A DNA stretch of 44,701 bases from Nitriliruptoraceae bacterium (GTDB lineage Bacteria > Actinomycetota > Nitriliruptoria > Nitriliruptorales > Nitriliruptoraceae): positions 1 to 44,701 of the forward strand of contig JAFIEQ010000017.1 of NCBI GenBank assembly GCA_020832455.1. Direction: 5' to 3'. The first letter of the stretch is position 1, and each line of letters starts with the position of its first letter. The position numbers were made by a program, and so were the translations under genes. Of this stretch, positions 1 to 8,046 are shown one piece after another. Under the pieces are notes generated by a model, which saw only the letters and a program-made list of their open reading frames with translations, was not told where the DNA came from and did not search any database.

Positions 1-77
1 GGGCCGCCGGTCCCCGGAGGCCGCACCCGCACCTCCCCCCGGGCGGGGGGGGCGGGGCGGGGGGGGGCGGGCTGCCC

Positions 78-899
78 GTGGCCCGCCCGGGCGGACCCGC
101 CGACGGGACGCTCGTGGGTGACCTGCGGCTGCGCGCGCAGCGTCGCGTGACCCTACTGGCGCTGCACCACCAGGGTGAGGTTGCCAACGCCGGGCTGCGG
201 GACCGCCGACTCGTCGGCGGCGATGTCCTGGTGCTGTCGGGTTCGTTCGACGCACTGCGGGCGCTCGAGGGGCCGGACCTGGTCCTGCTCGACGACGAGC
301 TCCGCGAACCGCCCCGGAGCGGCAAACGCTGGTGGGCCCTGGCCGCGTTCGCCATCGCCCTCGGGCTGGTGATCACCACCGACCTGCAACTGTCGCTGGC
401 GCTGATGGTCGGCGCGGTCGGGGTCCTACTCAGCGGCGTGCTCACCCCCGACGAGGCCTACCGCGCCGTGTCGTGGAAGACGGTCTTCCTGCTCGCGGCG
501 CTGATCCCCCTGGGACAGGCGGTCGAGGAGACCGGGACCGCCGCCTGGCTGGCCGACGGTGTCATCTCCGCGTCCGCGGGTCTGCCCGTGTGGGGGATCC
601 TGCTGGCGGTCGGTGCGCTCGGCACGGCGTTCACCCTGGTCGTCTCCAACGTCGGCGCGACGGTGCTGCTGGTCCCGTTGGCCGCGAACGTCGCCGTCGG
701 GGTCGGTGCGGATCCGGCCATGTTCGGGCTGATGATCGCGATCGCGGCATCCAACGCGTTCCTGTTGCCGACGCACCAAGTCAACGCCCTGCTGATGGGC
801 CCGGGCGGGTACCAGGTCCGCGACTTCCTGCGCGCCGGGACGGTCATGAGCGTGGTGTTCCTGCTGGTCGCCACACCGATGGTGCTGCTGGTCGGCTGA
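78..899 (+). CDS. SLC13/DASS-type permease, 3' part (5' end outside or obscured)
   Basis: Predicted anion or dicarboxylate transporter of the inner membrane. The visible 273 residues begin with an RCK_C/TrkA-C-like domain (about residues 8-65, ending in the typical GDVLVLSGS strand) followed by about six hydrophobic segments. Two SLC13 signature stretches are present: SNVGATVLLVPLA near residue 190 and ASNAFLLPTHQVNALLMGPG near residue 225. Full family members carry another membrane half before the RCK domains, so this is the C-terminal half only. The GTG at 78 is just the first available start in the frame; the frame stays open to the window edge but encodes a Gly/Pro run unlike protein. It lies upstream of sulfur genes, so sulfate, thiosulfate or sulfite is a reasonable substrate guess, but the substrate cannot be read from the sequence. 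Confidence 0.8.
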   Translation: MARPGGPADGTLVGDLRLRAQRRVTLLALHHQGEVANAGLRDRRLVGGDVLVLSGSFDALRALEGPDLVLLDDELREPPRSGKRWWALAAFAIALGLVITTDLQLSLALMVGAVGVLLSGVLTPDEAYRAVSWKTVFLLAALIPLGQAVEETGTAAWLADGVISASAGLPVWGILLAVGALGTAFTLVVSNVGATVLLVPLAANVAVGVGADPAMFGLMIAIAASNAFLLPTHQVNALLMGPGGYQVRDFLRAGTVMSVVFLLVATPMVLLVG

Positions 900-958
900 G
901 GCCGGGAGCCCGGCGCGGCGCCCGGAGCGGCGCCGCTGGCGACCGCGCTGGCGGCGAC

Positions 959-987
959 TTGCGGCTCTCAAGATATGTCCGTACATT
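959..987 (+). promoter_or_regulatory. Candidate promoter of the rhodanese gene
   Basis: TTGCGG at 959-964 and TACATT at 982-987 are separated by 17 bases, in an unusually AT-rich patch for this genome. A palindrome (976-985) overlaps the -10 element, the arrangement expected for repression. The rhodanese ATG follows at 1039. Confidence 0.45.
976..985. promoter_or_regulatory. Candidate operator, copy 1 (TGTCCGTACA)
   Basis: Near-palindromic TGTCCGTACA inside ATATGTCCGTACATTTATT. It aligns with the copy at 3254-3263: over 24 bases 18 are identical, including GA.ATGTCCG.ACA and a trailing CGCG. The core reads GT-N4-AC, the same half-site spacing as known HutC-type GntR operators (GT-N-TA-N-AC), and a GntR/UTRA gene lies 3.9 kb downstream at the end of this gene group. 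Confidence 0.45.
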
Positions 988-1038
988 TATTCGCGCACGA
1001 TGTCCGTCACCAGAAGCGACCTGCCGAGGGATCCACCG

Positions 1039-1569
1039 ATGAACCAGACCACCTCTTGCGTGGTACCCGCCGAGCTCACCGGGGACCTGCGGTCCTACGA
1101 GCTCGTTGACGTGCGCACCCCGGGCGAGTTCGAGTCCGCCCGCCTGCCGCACTCCCACAACCGTCCGCTCGATCAGCTCGATCAGCACGTCGGCGACCTG
1201 CGCGAGCTGCAGGAGCAGGGCCGGCCCCTGGTCCTGGTCTGCCAGTCGGGGAACCGCGCCACCCAGGCGCAGGCGACCCTGCGCGAGCACGGGGTGCAGG
1301 CCGACGTGCTGACCGGGGGGGTCGAGGGCTGGCGCAACGAGGGCCGTGACGTGGTCGTCGACGTGGCGCGCTGGGACATGAACCGGCAGGTGCGGGGCCT
1401 GGCCGGCGCCATCGTGCTGACCTCGGTCATCGTGGCGACGTTCTGGACGCCGGCGATGTACGTGGCCGGCGCGATCGGGGCGGGTCTGGTGTTCTCCGCG
1501 GTCACCAACACCTGTGGCATGGCGATGATGCTGGCCAAGCTGCCCTACAACCGTCCCCGCGGGGGCTGA
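1039..1569 (+). CDS. Rhodanese domain protein with C-terminal membrane anchor (DUF2892-like)
   Basis: Sulfurtransferase-type protein of 176 residues. An N-terminal rhodanese domain (about 8-110) has the DVRTPGEF strand and the active-site loop CQSGNRA with Cys near residue 68, which carries the persulfide in this family. Residues about 118-165 form two hydrophobic helices like the DUF2892 domain of E. coli YgaP, so the catalytic domain probably sits at the inner face of the membrane. The ATG at 1039 is preceded by GAGGGA with a 7-base spacer; an in-frame ATG at 1000 is the alternative and would be almost leaderless. SulP begins 12 bases after the stop. Likely role: sulfane-sulfur transfer or persulfide disposal together with the neighbouring permeases and dioxygenase. 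Confidence 0.85.
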   Translation: MNQTTSCVVPAELTGDLRSYELVDVRTPGEFESARLPHSHNRPLDQLDQHVGDLRELQEQGRPLVLVCQSGNRATQAQATLREHGVQADVLTGGVEGWRNEGRDVVVDVARWDMNRQVRGLAGAIVLTSVIVATFWTPAMYVAGAIGAGLVFSAVTNTCGMAMMLAKLPYNRPRGG

Positions 1570-1581
1570 GGGCCGACGCCG

Positions 1582-3339
1582 ATGACGACCAGGGACGACC
1601 GGGACCGGCCACCATCACGGATGGTGGCGCCCGCATGGGTGGAACGCCGGGTGCCGCTGTTGCGCTGGATGCGCGAGGCCGACGCCGGGTCCCACCGTGC
1701 GGACGTGCTGGCCGGGCTGACGGTCGCGGCCATGCTCGTGCCGCAGGGCATGGCGTACGCGGCGCTCGCGGGCATGCCCCCGGTCACCGGGCTGTACGCC
1801 TCCGTCGTCCCGCTGGTCGTCTACGCCCTGCTCGGCACCTCGGGGCAGCTCGCGGTCGGGCCCGTCGCGATCGTCTCGTTGCTGACCGCGTCGACGCTGG
1901 CACCCATCGCCGAGGGTGATCCGGGCAGCTACGTGGCCCTGGCGGGGATGTTGGCCGCCCTCGTCGGTCTCATCCAGCTCGGCCTCGGGGTACTGCGCGC
2001 CGGGCGGCTGACGAGCCTGCTCTCGCACCCCGTCATCAGTGGCTTCACGTCCGCCGCAGCCATCGTGATCGCGACCAGTCAGCTCGACAAGCTGTTCGGG
2101 ATCCGGCTGGGCGAGGTCGACGGGTGGATGGCGCGCATCGGCGCGATCGTCACCGGGCTGGACGGCATCCACCTGCTGACGCTGGTGGTGGGTGGCGTGG
2201 CCATCGGACTGCTGGCGGCGGGCAAGCGCCTCGGCAACCGGGTCCCCGTCCCGTTGCTGGTGGTCGTGGCCGCCACCGCGGCCGTCCCGCTGTTCGGGCT
2301 CGAGGCCCGCGGGGTCGCCGTACTGGGCGAGGTCCCGGGTGGCTTCCCGCTCCCCGCGCTGCCGAACGCGCCGTTGGACGCGATCATCGCGTTGCTTCCG
2401 GGGGCGCTGGTCATCGCCCTGCTGTCCTACCTCGAGGGCATCAGCGTGGCTCGTGCCATCGCGAGCCGGACGCGTGATCGCATCGATCCCGACCAGGAGC
2501 TGATCGCCTCCGGCGCCGCGAACCTCGCGGCGAGCGTGATGCAGGCCTTCCCGGTCGCCGGCGGCTTCTCCCGTACCGCGGTCAACCACGCAGCCGGGGC
2601 GCGGACGCCGTTGGCCAGCATCGTGACCGCCGCCGGCGTCCTGCTCGCGCTGCTGGTGCTCGCACCGCTGTTCACGACCCTGCCCCAGGTCGTGCTCGCC
2701 GCGGTTGTGCTCGTCGCGGTCGCCAAGCTCGTCGATGTCCGCGAGGCGATCCACGCCTGGCAGGTCGAGCGCACCGACGGGCTCGCGCTGACCATCACGT
2801 TCCTGGCGACGCTGCTGATCGGCGTCGAGCTCGGGATCGGCATCGGGATCGCCGCGAGCCTGGTCCTGTCGCTGTGGCGGGTCGGCACACCGAGGGTGTC
2901 GCTGGTAGAGGTCGACCCCACGGCGAGCCGGCACGTGCTGCAGGTCGACGGCGACCTGCTGCCCGCGAGCGGCATCCGACTGCTCGAGTTCGTCGACGAC
3001 CACCTGGCCTCGGTGGGCGATCGCCTGGAGCGCCTGACGCTGGACCTGTCCGGCGTTCCCAGCGCCGATGGTTCCGGGGTCCAGGCGCTGGCCACGATCG
3101 ATGAGTCGTGCCGAGCTGCGGGGGTCGAGCTGCGCCTGCAGGGGTTGCGGCCCGGCGTGGTCGAGCCCCTGTGTCGCGCACACCTCGACGCCCGCTTCGT
3201 CGGCCGGCTCGCGCCAGCCGTGCGCGCCTCGCACGGTGCCGATGAACACGAAATGTCCGGACAAATAGACGCGTTCCCCTGGACGCACGCGAACAACCCG
3301 ACCACCATCACCGATACGTCACCACGAGGTGCAGCGTGA
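1582..3339 (+). CDS. SulP family (SLC26-type) anion permease with STAS domain
   Basis: Inner-membrane anion transporter or exchanger of 585 residues, the usual size for bacterial SulP. After a short cytoplasmic N terminus comes the hallmark VPQGMAYAALAGMPPVTGLY (about residues 52-71), then about ten further hydrophobic segments. A C-terminal STAS domain occupies roughly residues 450-550. The start has GAGGG upstream (9-base spacer); ATG at 1621 is an alternative. The stop overlaps the next GTG (GTGA), implying translational coupling to the persulfide dioxygenase. A candidate operator lies inside its last 90 bases. Sulfate or sulfite efflux or uptake is likely from context; bicarbonate transport is possible because SulP proteins vary in substrate. 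Confidence 0.9.
   Translation: MTTRDDRDRPPSRMVAPAWVERRVPLLRWMREADAGSHRADVLAGLTVAAMLVPQGMAYAALAGMPPVTGLYASVVPLVVYALLGTSGQLAVGPVAIVSLLTASTLAPIAEGDPGSYVALAGMLAALVGLIQLGLGVLRAGRLTSLLSHPVISGFTSAAAIVIATSQLDKLFGIRLGEVDGWMARIGAIVTGLDGIHLLTLVVGGVAIGLLAAGKRLGNRVPVPLLVVVAATAAVPLFGLEARGVAVLGEVPGGFPLPALPNAPLDAIIALLPGALVIALLSYLEGISVARAIASRTRDRIDPDQELIASGAANLAASVMQAFPVAGGFSRTAVNHAAGARTPLASIVTAAGVLLALLVLAPLFTTLPQVVLAAVVLVAVAKLVDVREAIHAWQVERTDGLALTITFLATLLIGVELGIGIGIAASLVLSLWRVGTPRVSLVEVDPTASRHVLQVDGDLLPASGIRLLEFVDDHLASVGDRLERLTLDLSGVPSADGSGVQALATIDESCRAAGVELRLQGLRPGVVEPLCRAHLDARFVGRLAPAVRASHGADEHEMSGQIDAFPWTHANNPTTITDTSPRGAA
3254..3263. promoter_or_regulatory. Candidate operator, copy 2 (TGTCCGGACA)
   Basis: Perfect 10-base palindrome TGTCCGGACA with A/T-rich flanks, placed inside the 3' end of the SulP gene and about 70 bases before the GTG of the MBL-rhodanese gene. 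It matches the site over the rhodanese promoter. An internal promoter here would let the dioxygenase gene be expressed separately from SulP, but no clear -35/-10 pair was found. Confidence 0.4.
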
Positions 3340-4730
3340 AGATCCACACGATCGAGACCCCGTCGCTCGGCGACCGCAGCTACGTCGTCCACGACGATGC
3401 CGGGACCGCGGCGGTCATCGACCCCCAGCGCGACATCGATCGTGTGCTCGCACTCGTCGAGGCGCACGGGCTGACCGTGACCCACGTGCTGGAGACGCAC
3501 AACCACAACGACTACGTCACCGGGGGCGTCGAACTGGCCCGCGTCACGGGGGCGACCTACGTCATGTCCGCCGACGAGGACATGCTCATCGACGTCCACG
3601 GGGTCCGGGACGGTGACGAGCTGCAGGTGGGCGCCGTCACGATCCGCGCCATGCACACGCCCGGCCACACCCCGACCCACATGTCCTACGTGGCCGTCGA
3701 CGGCGAGCAGCAGGCGGTCTTCACCGGGGGGTCGCTGCTGTACGGCTCCGTCGGTCGCACGGACCTGATCTCCAAGGCGGCGACCGAGGAGCTGACCCGG
3801 GCACAGTTCGCGACCGCCAAGCGCCTGGCGACCGAGCTCGCCGACGACACCACGGTGCTGCCCACCCACGGGTTCGGCAGCTTCTGCTCCTCGGCGGCCT
3901 CGGACGAGCAGAGCGCCTCCGTCGACCCGAAGTACGGGGTCGAGACCTCCACGATCGCGGACCAGAAGCGCGCCAACGTGGCGCTGACCATCACCGACGA
4001 GCAGGAGTTCCTCGAGCTGCTGATCAGCGGTCTGGACGCCTACCCGCGCTACTACGCGCACATGGCCGGCCGCAACAAGGTCGGACCCTCGGCCATCGAC
4101 CTCTCGCCGGCGGTCGAGGCGGACCCGACCGAGCTGGCTCGACGCATGCACGCCGGGGAGTGGGTGGTCGACCTGCGGACGCGCACGGCGTTCGCCAGGG
4201 ACCACGTCCGCGGCACCGTCAACGTGGAGGTCGGCAACTCCTTCATCACCTACCTCGCGTGGATCCTGCCGTGGGGCACCCCGGTCACGCTGGTCGGTGA
4301 TTCGCAGGAGGAGGTCTCCGAGGCCCAGCGTCAGCTGGTCCGGGTCGGGGTCGACCGTCCCGCCGCGCAGAACGCGGGGGGCGTCGACACCTACGGCACC
4401 GGTCTGGATCGCGACAGCTACCGCGTGACCGACCTGGAGGAGCTGGCCAAGCGCTTCGCCGACGGGGAGCAGCCGCACGTGCTCGATGTCCGGCGCGACG
4501 GGGAGTGGGCCGGCGGGGGCATCGCCAGCGCGATGCACGTCCCGCTGCACGACCTGGTCCGCCGCGTCGAGGAGCTCCCCCGCGAGGGCGAGATCTGGGT
4601 CCACTGCCAGTCGGGCTACCGCGCTTCGATCGCCGCGTCCATCGTCGCGCGCTCCGGGCGGACCCCCGTGCTCGTCGACGACGACGCTGGCCGGATCCAC
4701 GAGCTCGGCTTCGAGCTGACGACCGGCTGA
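3336..4730 (+). CDS. MBL-fold persulfide dioxygenase-like protein fused to two rhodanese domains
   Basis: 464-residue cytoplasmic protein. The N-terminal metallo-beta-lactamase domain (about 1-240) carries H55-N-H57-N-D59-Y60, the variant metal motif I associate with actinobacterial persulfide dioxygenase-type MBL proteins that bind one iron, and HTPGHTPTH near residue 109. A middle rhodanese-like domain (about 265-355) has VGDSQEE where the active Cys loop should be, so it looks inactive. The C-terminal rhodanese domain (about 370-464) has CQSGYRA with Cys near 424 and should be active. This matches the CstB-like plan: oxidation of glutathione or low-molecular-weight persulfide to sulfite, then sulfur transfer. 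The GTG start has GAGG 6 bases upstream and overlaps the SulP stop. Substrate and products are inferred from the family. Confidence 0.85.
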   Translation: MKIHTIETPSLGDRSYVVHDDAGTAAVIDPQRDIDRVLALVEAHGLTVTHVLETHNHNDYVTGGVELARVTGATYVMSADEDMLIDVHGVRDGDELQVGAVTIRAMHTPGHTPTHMSYVAVDGEQQAVFTGGSLLYGSVGRTDLISKAATEELTRAQFATAKRLATELADDTTVLPTHGFGSFCSSAASDEQSASVDPKYGVETSTIADQKRANVALTITDEQEFLELLISGLDAYPRYYAHMAGRNKVGPSAIDLSPAVEADPTELARRMHAGEWVVDLRTRTAFARDHVRGTVNVEVGNSFITYLAWILPWGTPVTLVGDSQEEVSEAQRQLVRVGVDRPAAQNAGGVDTYGTGLDRDSYRVTDLEELAKRFADGEQPHVLDVRRDGEWAGGGIASAMHVPLHDLVRRVEELPREGEIWVHCQSGYRASIAASIVARSGRTPVLVDDDAGRIHELGFELTTG

Positions 4731-4865
4731 GCGCGGCGTCGGCCGACGCCGGGCGCCGGGCCGGACCGCCTACGCTCGGTGGTCCGTCCCCGTGCTGCCG
4801 GGTCCGAGGCCGCTCCCGGTCCGGCCGGGACGCCCCCGCTACGCGTCGTTCCGCCAGGAGCCCCC

Positions 4866-5645
4866 ATGGTCGCCCGAGCGCCCGATGCGCCCGTCGGCGC
4901 CGGCCGGCCGCTGTGGCAACAGGTGCTCGACGACCTCGAGCGGCGGATCGACGCGGGCGACATCAGCGATCGGTTCCCCACCGACCGGGAGCTCACCGAG
5001 CACTACGGCGTCAGCCGACACACCGTCCGTGAGGCGGTGCGGCGGCTGCGGGCACGCGGGCTGGTCGATCGACACCGCGGCCGGGGCAGCTTCCTCAACA
5101 CCGAGCGGCTGACACAGCCGCTCGGTGGCCTCTACAGCCTCTTCCGGGCGGTGGAGGCCCAGGGCCTCGAGCAGCGCTCCGAGGTCCTGGCCCTGGAGGT
5201 GACCCGCGACGAGGACGCCGCGACGCGGCTGGGCCTGCCGCCCCGGGCGGAGCTGGTCCGCCTCGAGCGGCTCCGACACGCGGGGGACGCGCCGCTCGCG
5301 ATCGACGTGGTGTTCCTCCCGGCCGACCTCGGCCGCCACCTGTTCGATGTCGACCTGCGGCGCACCGCGCTCTACGACGAACTCTTACACCGCGCGGACA
5401 TCCGCATCACCGCGGTCGAGGAGTCGTTGGAGCCGATCCTGCCCGGCGAGGACGACCGACGGCTCCTCGAGCTCGACGCGGACGAGGCGCTGTTCCGGGT
5501 CCGCAGGCTCGGGTACGCGGGCGAGCGCGCCGTGGAGTGTCGCATCACCCTCATCCGCGGCCAGCGGTTCGTCTACACCAGCTCCTGGCAGGCGGATCGC
5601 GACGACGGGTCCACCACGACGTTCGCGGCGGCGAGCGAGGCCTGA
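4866..5645 (+). CDS. GntR family transcriptional regulator, HutC type with UTRA domain
   Basis: 259-residue DNA-binding regulator. A winged HTH (about 15-80) contains FPTDRELTEHYGVSRHTVREA and the GLVDRHRGRGSF wing. A UTRA ligand-binding domain (about 100-250) follows, with the usual LERLRHAGDAPLAID and late TLIRGQRFVYTSSW strands. ATG 4866 is chosen because GGAG lies 5 bases upstream; the 29 extra residues from an earlier GTG at 4779 are low-complexity. It sits at the end of the sulfur gene group and is the only regulator there, so it is the best candidate to bind the GT-N4-AC palindromes at 976 and 3254. Its ligand is unknown. Confidence 0.88.
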   Translation: MVARAPDAPVGAGRPLWQQVLDDLERRIDAGDISDRFPTDRELTEHYGVSRHTVREAVRRLRARGLVDRHRGRGSFLNTERLTQPLGGLYSLFRAVEAQGLEQRSEVLALEVTRDEDAATRLGLPPRAELVRLERLRHAGDAPLAIDVVFLPADLGRHLFDVDLRRTALYDELLHRADIRITAVEESLEPILPGEDDRRLLELDADEALFRVRRLGYAGERAVECRITLIRGQRFVYTSSWQADRDDGSTTTFAAASEA

Positions 5646-5901
5646 GCGCCCGGCGCCCGTGCGGGCGGCGGGGGCCCGACGGACGGCGGAACGTGCCGCC
5701 CCGGTCGTCGGGGTGGCGGTACCGTTGCCCCGTGCGGCCGGTACGCCGGTCTCCACCCGTCCGTACGCCGGTTCTGTCCGGCGCCGCACCCGCTCCCACC
5801 CGGCACGCTCCCACCCCGACCACCACCGGATCCGTCCGGATGGTGGTCCGCGGTGCACGTCCAGCGCTTCAGCGCGGGCCGTCGCCGCCGAAGAACCGCT
5901 C

Positions 5902-6276
5902 ATGCGCGCTCCCCTGCCCCGATCCCTGCCCAGCTCCCTGGCGGACTACCTGCCCGGGCGCCTGGTCGTCGTGCCCGACGAGCTCTGGGACGTCCCCGAG
6001 GTCGACCCGGGCACCGGGGTGCGCACGCAGCTCCCGCGGTACGGCATGGAGCTGCGGACCAGGGAGGTCGGGATCGACCCGGAGCGCGTGCGCTGGCTGA
6101 CCGAGCGCGCCACGGTCCGACCGTTGGACGGGCGCATCGTCGACCTGGTGCACCACCGGGGCCGGCTGCACGTGATCGATCAGCACCACGAGCTGGCCGC
6201 ACACCTGATCACCGGCTCGGAACGCATCCCGGTCCGGTTGGCGAGGCTGGCGAGCCGGGCCCCCGCGCCCGCCTGA
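5902..6276 (+). CDS. Small protein with a ParB-like/sulfiredoxin-like C-terminal motif
   Basis: 124-residue protein of unknown function. The second half, with HHRGRLHVIDQHHELAAHL and a closing strand IPVRLARL, resembles the ParB/Srx-type signature (strand, DGHHR-like turn, helix, strand). Here the key turn reads DQHHE, so the usual Arg is replaced. The first half is not recognised. The start is the ATG before a plausible reading frame; the Shine-Dalgarno match is poor. It follows the GntR gene after 256 bases without recognisable features, so it may be a separate unit. The fold match is a weak pattern call. Confidence 0.55.
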   Translation: MRAPLPRSLPSSLADYLPGRLVVVPDELWDVPEVDPGTGVRTQLPRYGMELRTREVGIDPERVRWLTERATVRPLDGRIVDLVHHRGRLHVIDQHHELAAHLITGSERIPVRLARLASRAPAPA

Positions 6277-6312
6277 ACGGTCGTCGGCGGACCCGGCCGA
6301 GCACGCCTGGAC

Positions 6313-6813
6313 TCAGGCGGGCTCGCCGAACCCCTCGGGCAGCTCGGTGCGCAGCAACGAGGCGTGCCAGCGGGCCTCGATCCAGCGACCCTCGACCTGC
6401 TTCCACACGATCGTGACGATGCAGTGGAAGCGGCCGGTCTGTCCGCCGAGCGTCAGCAGCTGGCAGAAGTCCACGACCGACATCCCGGTGGTGCCCCAGT
6501 CCACCGCGTCGTACCGCGCGACCAGGGTGTCGGTCGTCGCGTCCATCGCGTCGAGCTGGGCGAACAGCTGCACGAACCAGCTCTCCCAGCCGGCGCGGTC
6601 ACGGATGACCTCCGAGCCGCCGTTCGGGTCGATGTCGATGATGCCGAGATCGTCGTCGCAGCGTGCGGCGAGGGTCGGCAGATCGTGGTCCCGCACGGAG
6701 GCGAACAGCTCCGCGGTCTCCGAGGCGAAGGGGGCGTCGAGCGCCGCAAGCGCGCGCAGGTCGATCAGGTCGTCCGGGATCGTCCGGCTCGGGCTCTGGG
6801 TCGGGGTGGCCAT
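6313..6813 (-). CDS. SnoaL/NTF2-like domain protein
   Basis: 166-residue protein, convergent with the preceding small gene. Predicted pattern fits the NTF2-like cone fold: an N-terminal helix (FASETAELFASVRDHDLPTL), GIIDIDPNGG strand, helices around residues 75-95, and paired strands ending VTIVWKQVEGRWIEARWHAS. Such proteins are small-molecule binding or isomerase-type domains, often of unknown substrate. ATG 6813 is chosen because GGAG lies 5 bases upstream; a longer frame reaching 7032 is Arg/Pro-rich and overlaps the promoter region of the UppP-like gene. No specific function can be assigned. Confidence 0.65.
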   Translation of the reverse strand: MATPTQSPSRTIPDDLIDLRALAALDAPFASETAELFASVRDHDLPTLAARCDDDLGIIDIDPNGGSEVIRDRAGWESWFVQLFAQLDAMDATTDTLVARYDAVDWGTTGMSVVDFCQLLTLGGQTGRFHCIVTIVWKQVEGRWIEARWHASLLRTELPEGFGEPA

Positions 6814-7052
6814 CGGCGCTCCGGTCGTCGGTGCACCGCGTTCGGGACCGCTCGCCCCCGTGGCCGGGTCGCCGACGCGGCGCCGTGATGCGGACGCGGG
6901 CCGGGCGTCCGCACGGGCACCACCTCGCCGTGCGTCATCTCGAGGGGGGTGCACGGTGTCCATCCGGCCGGCCCGATCCGGGATCTGCGGTGCTCTACCG
7001 TGCCACCGTCCTGCCCACCCCGGTCCCTGCACCGCCCGTCCCTGGAGCCCCC

Positions 7053-7964
7053 ATGGGTCTCGTCGTCGCGCTGGTGCTCGGCGTCGTGCAGGGCGTGTTC
7101 ATGTTCGTGCCGGTCTCCTCGACCAGCCACCTGGTGCTCTCGCAGACGCTGCTGCGCGAACGGGGCATCGAGCTGCCACCGCCCGACAGCCCCGAGCTGA
7201 TCCTGTTCGACCTGGTCGTCCACGTCGGCACGCTCGTGTCGGTGGTCATCGTCATGGGCGACGGGCTGAAGGAGCTGTGGCAGGGGGTCCGCACCGACGT
7301 GCAGGCTCGTCGGGCGCCGACCACGCCGGAGCCCGCGCTCGCGGAGGGCACGGCCCTCCTCCCCGACGGCGCGGCCAGCCGACTGGTCGGGCTCATGGTG
7401 CTCTCCGTCGCCGTCACCGGGGCGCTCGGGCTCGTCTTCCAGGACCTGCTGACCACGGTCTTCGGCTCGCCCCAACTGGTCGCCGCGGCGTTGTTCGTGA
7501 CCGGGGCGATGCTGTGGTGGACCGACGCGATGACCCCCGCGCGCAGCGGCCGCCGGCTGCGCTTCGGTTGGCGCGGGCCCACCCAGGTGACCCTGGGGGT
7601 GGCCGTGCTGCTCGGGGTCGCGCAGGCCGTGGCGCTGACGCCGGGCATCTCCCGCAGCGGGACGACCATCTTCGTGGCCCTGCTGCTCGGGATGCAGCGC
7701 ACCCTGGCGGCCCGGTACTCGTTCTACATCGCCATCCCGACGATCCTTGCCGCGACCGGCGTCCAGGCGCTGCAGGTCTGGCTCGGTGACGGGTTCGGGA
7801 CCATCAGCTGGAGCGCCATGGCCATCGGGTTCGTCAGCGCGGCCGTCGTCGGGACGGCGGCGCTGTGGGTGGTCCTGCGACTGCTCGAGGCAGCCCGTTT
7901 CCGCGCCTTCGCGATCTACGTCTGGGGCCTGGCCTCGGTGGTGTTGTTTACCGGTCTGAGCTGA
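7053..7964 (+). CDS. UppP/BacA-family membrane protein (atypical undecaprenyl-diphosphatase)
   Basis: 303-residue polytopic membrane protein. Family signatures are clear: PVSSTSHLVL at residues 20-29 and TPGISRSGTTI near residue 190, with conserved Ser, His and Arg. UppP dephosphorylates undecaprenyl diphosphate so that the carrier lipid is reused in peptidoglycan synthesis. The catalytic (E/Q)xxxE motif reads Q13-G-V-F-M17, so the second Glu, reported as essential in E. coli BacA (E21), is Met here. ATG 7053 has GGAG 5-6 bases upstream. The LCP cell-wall gene lies convergent downstream. Either this is a divergent phosphatase or a paralogue with another lipid or transport task. Confidence 0.82.
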   Translation: MGLVVALVLGVVQGVFMFVPVSSTSHLVLSQTLLRERGIELPPPDSPELILFDLVVHVGTLVSVVIVMGDGLKELWQGVRTDVQARRAPTTPEPALAEGTALLPDGAASRLVGLMVLSVAVTGALGLVFQDLLTTVFGSPQLVAAALFVTGAMLWWTDAMTPARSGRRLRFGWRGPTQVTLGVAVLLGVAQAVALTPGISRSGTTIFVALLLGMQRTLAARYSFYIAIPTILAATGVQALQVWLGDGFGTISWSAMAIGFVSAAVVGTAALWVVLRLLEAARFRAFAIYVWGLASVVLFTGLS

Positions 7965-7976
7965 GCACCACCGCGT

Positions 7977-7995
7977 GCACGGCGACCCGCCGTGC
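7977..7995. terminator. Candidate bidirectional hairpin between uppP-like and LCP genes
   Basis: GCACGGC and GCCGTGC form a perfect 7-base-pair stem around the loop GACCC, between two convergent genes. No T-run follows, as is common in high-GC actinobacteria. Confidence 0.4.
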
Positions 7996-8046
7996 CACGC
8001 TCGTGACCCCGGGTCGCGGGCTTGCGGCGCAGCGCCGGCGGGTGGC

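Noticed and set aside
1615-3288. Open frame of 557 codons opposite the SulP gene
   Set aside because: Gln/Asp/Arg/His-rich antisense artefact; SulP on the + strand is unmistakable.
5347-5901. N-terminal extension of the small ParB-like protein back into the GntR gene
   Set aside because: The extension is Ser/Arg/Pro-rich and only reads the GntR gene in another frame; the protein-like part begins at 5902.
6814-7032. N-terminal extension of the SnoaL-like protein
   Set aside because: Arg/Pro/Gly-rich, no ribosome binding site as good as that for 6813, and it would overlap the promoter zone of the UppP-family gene.
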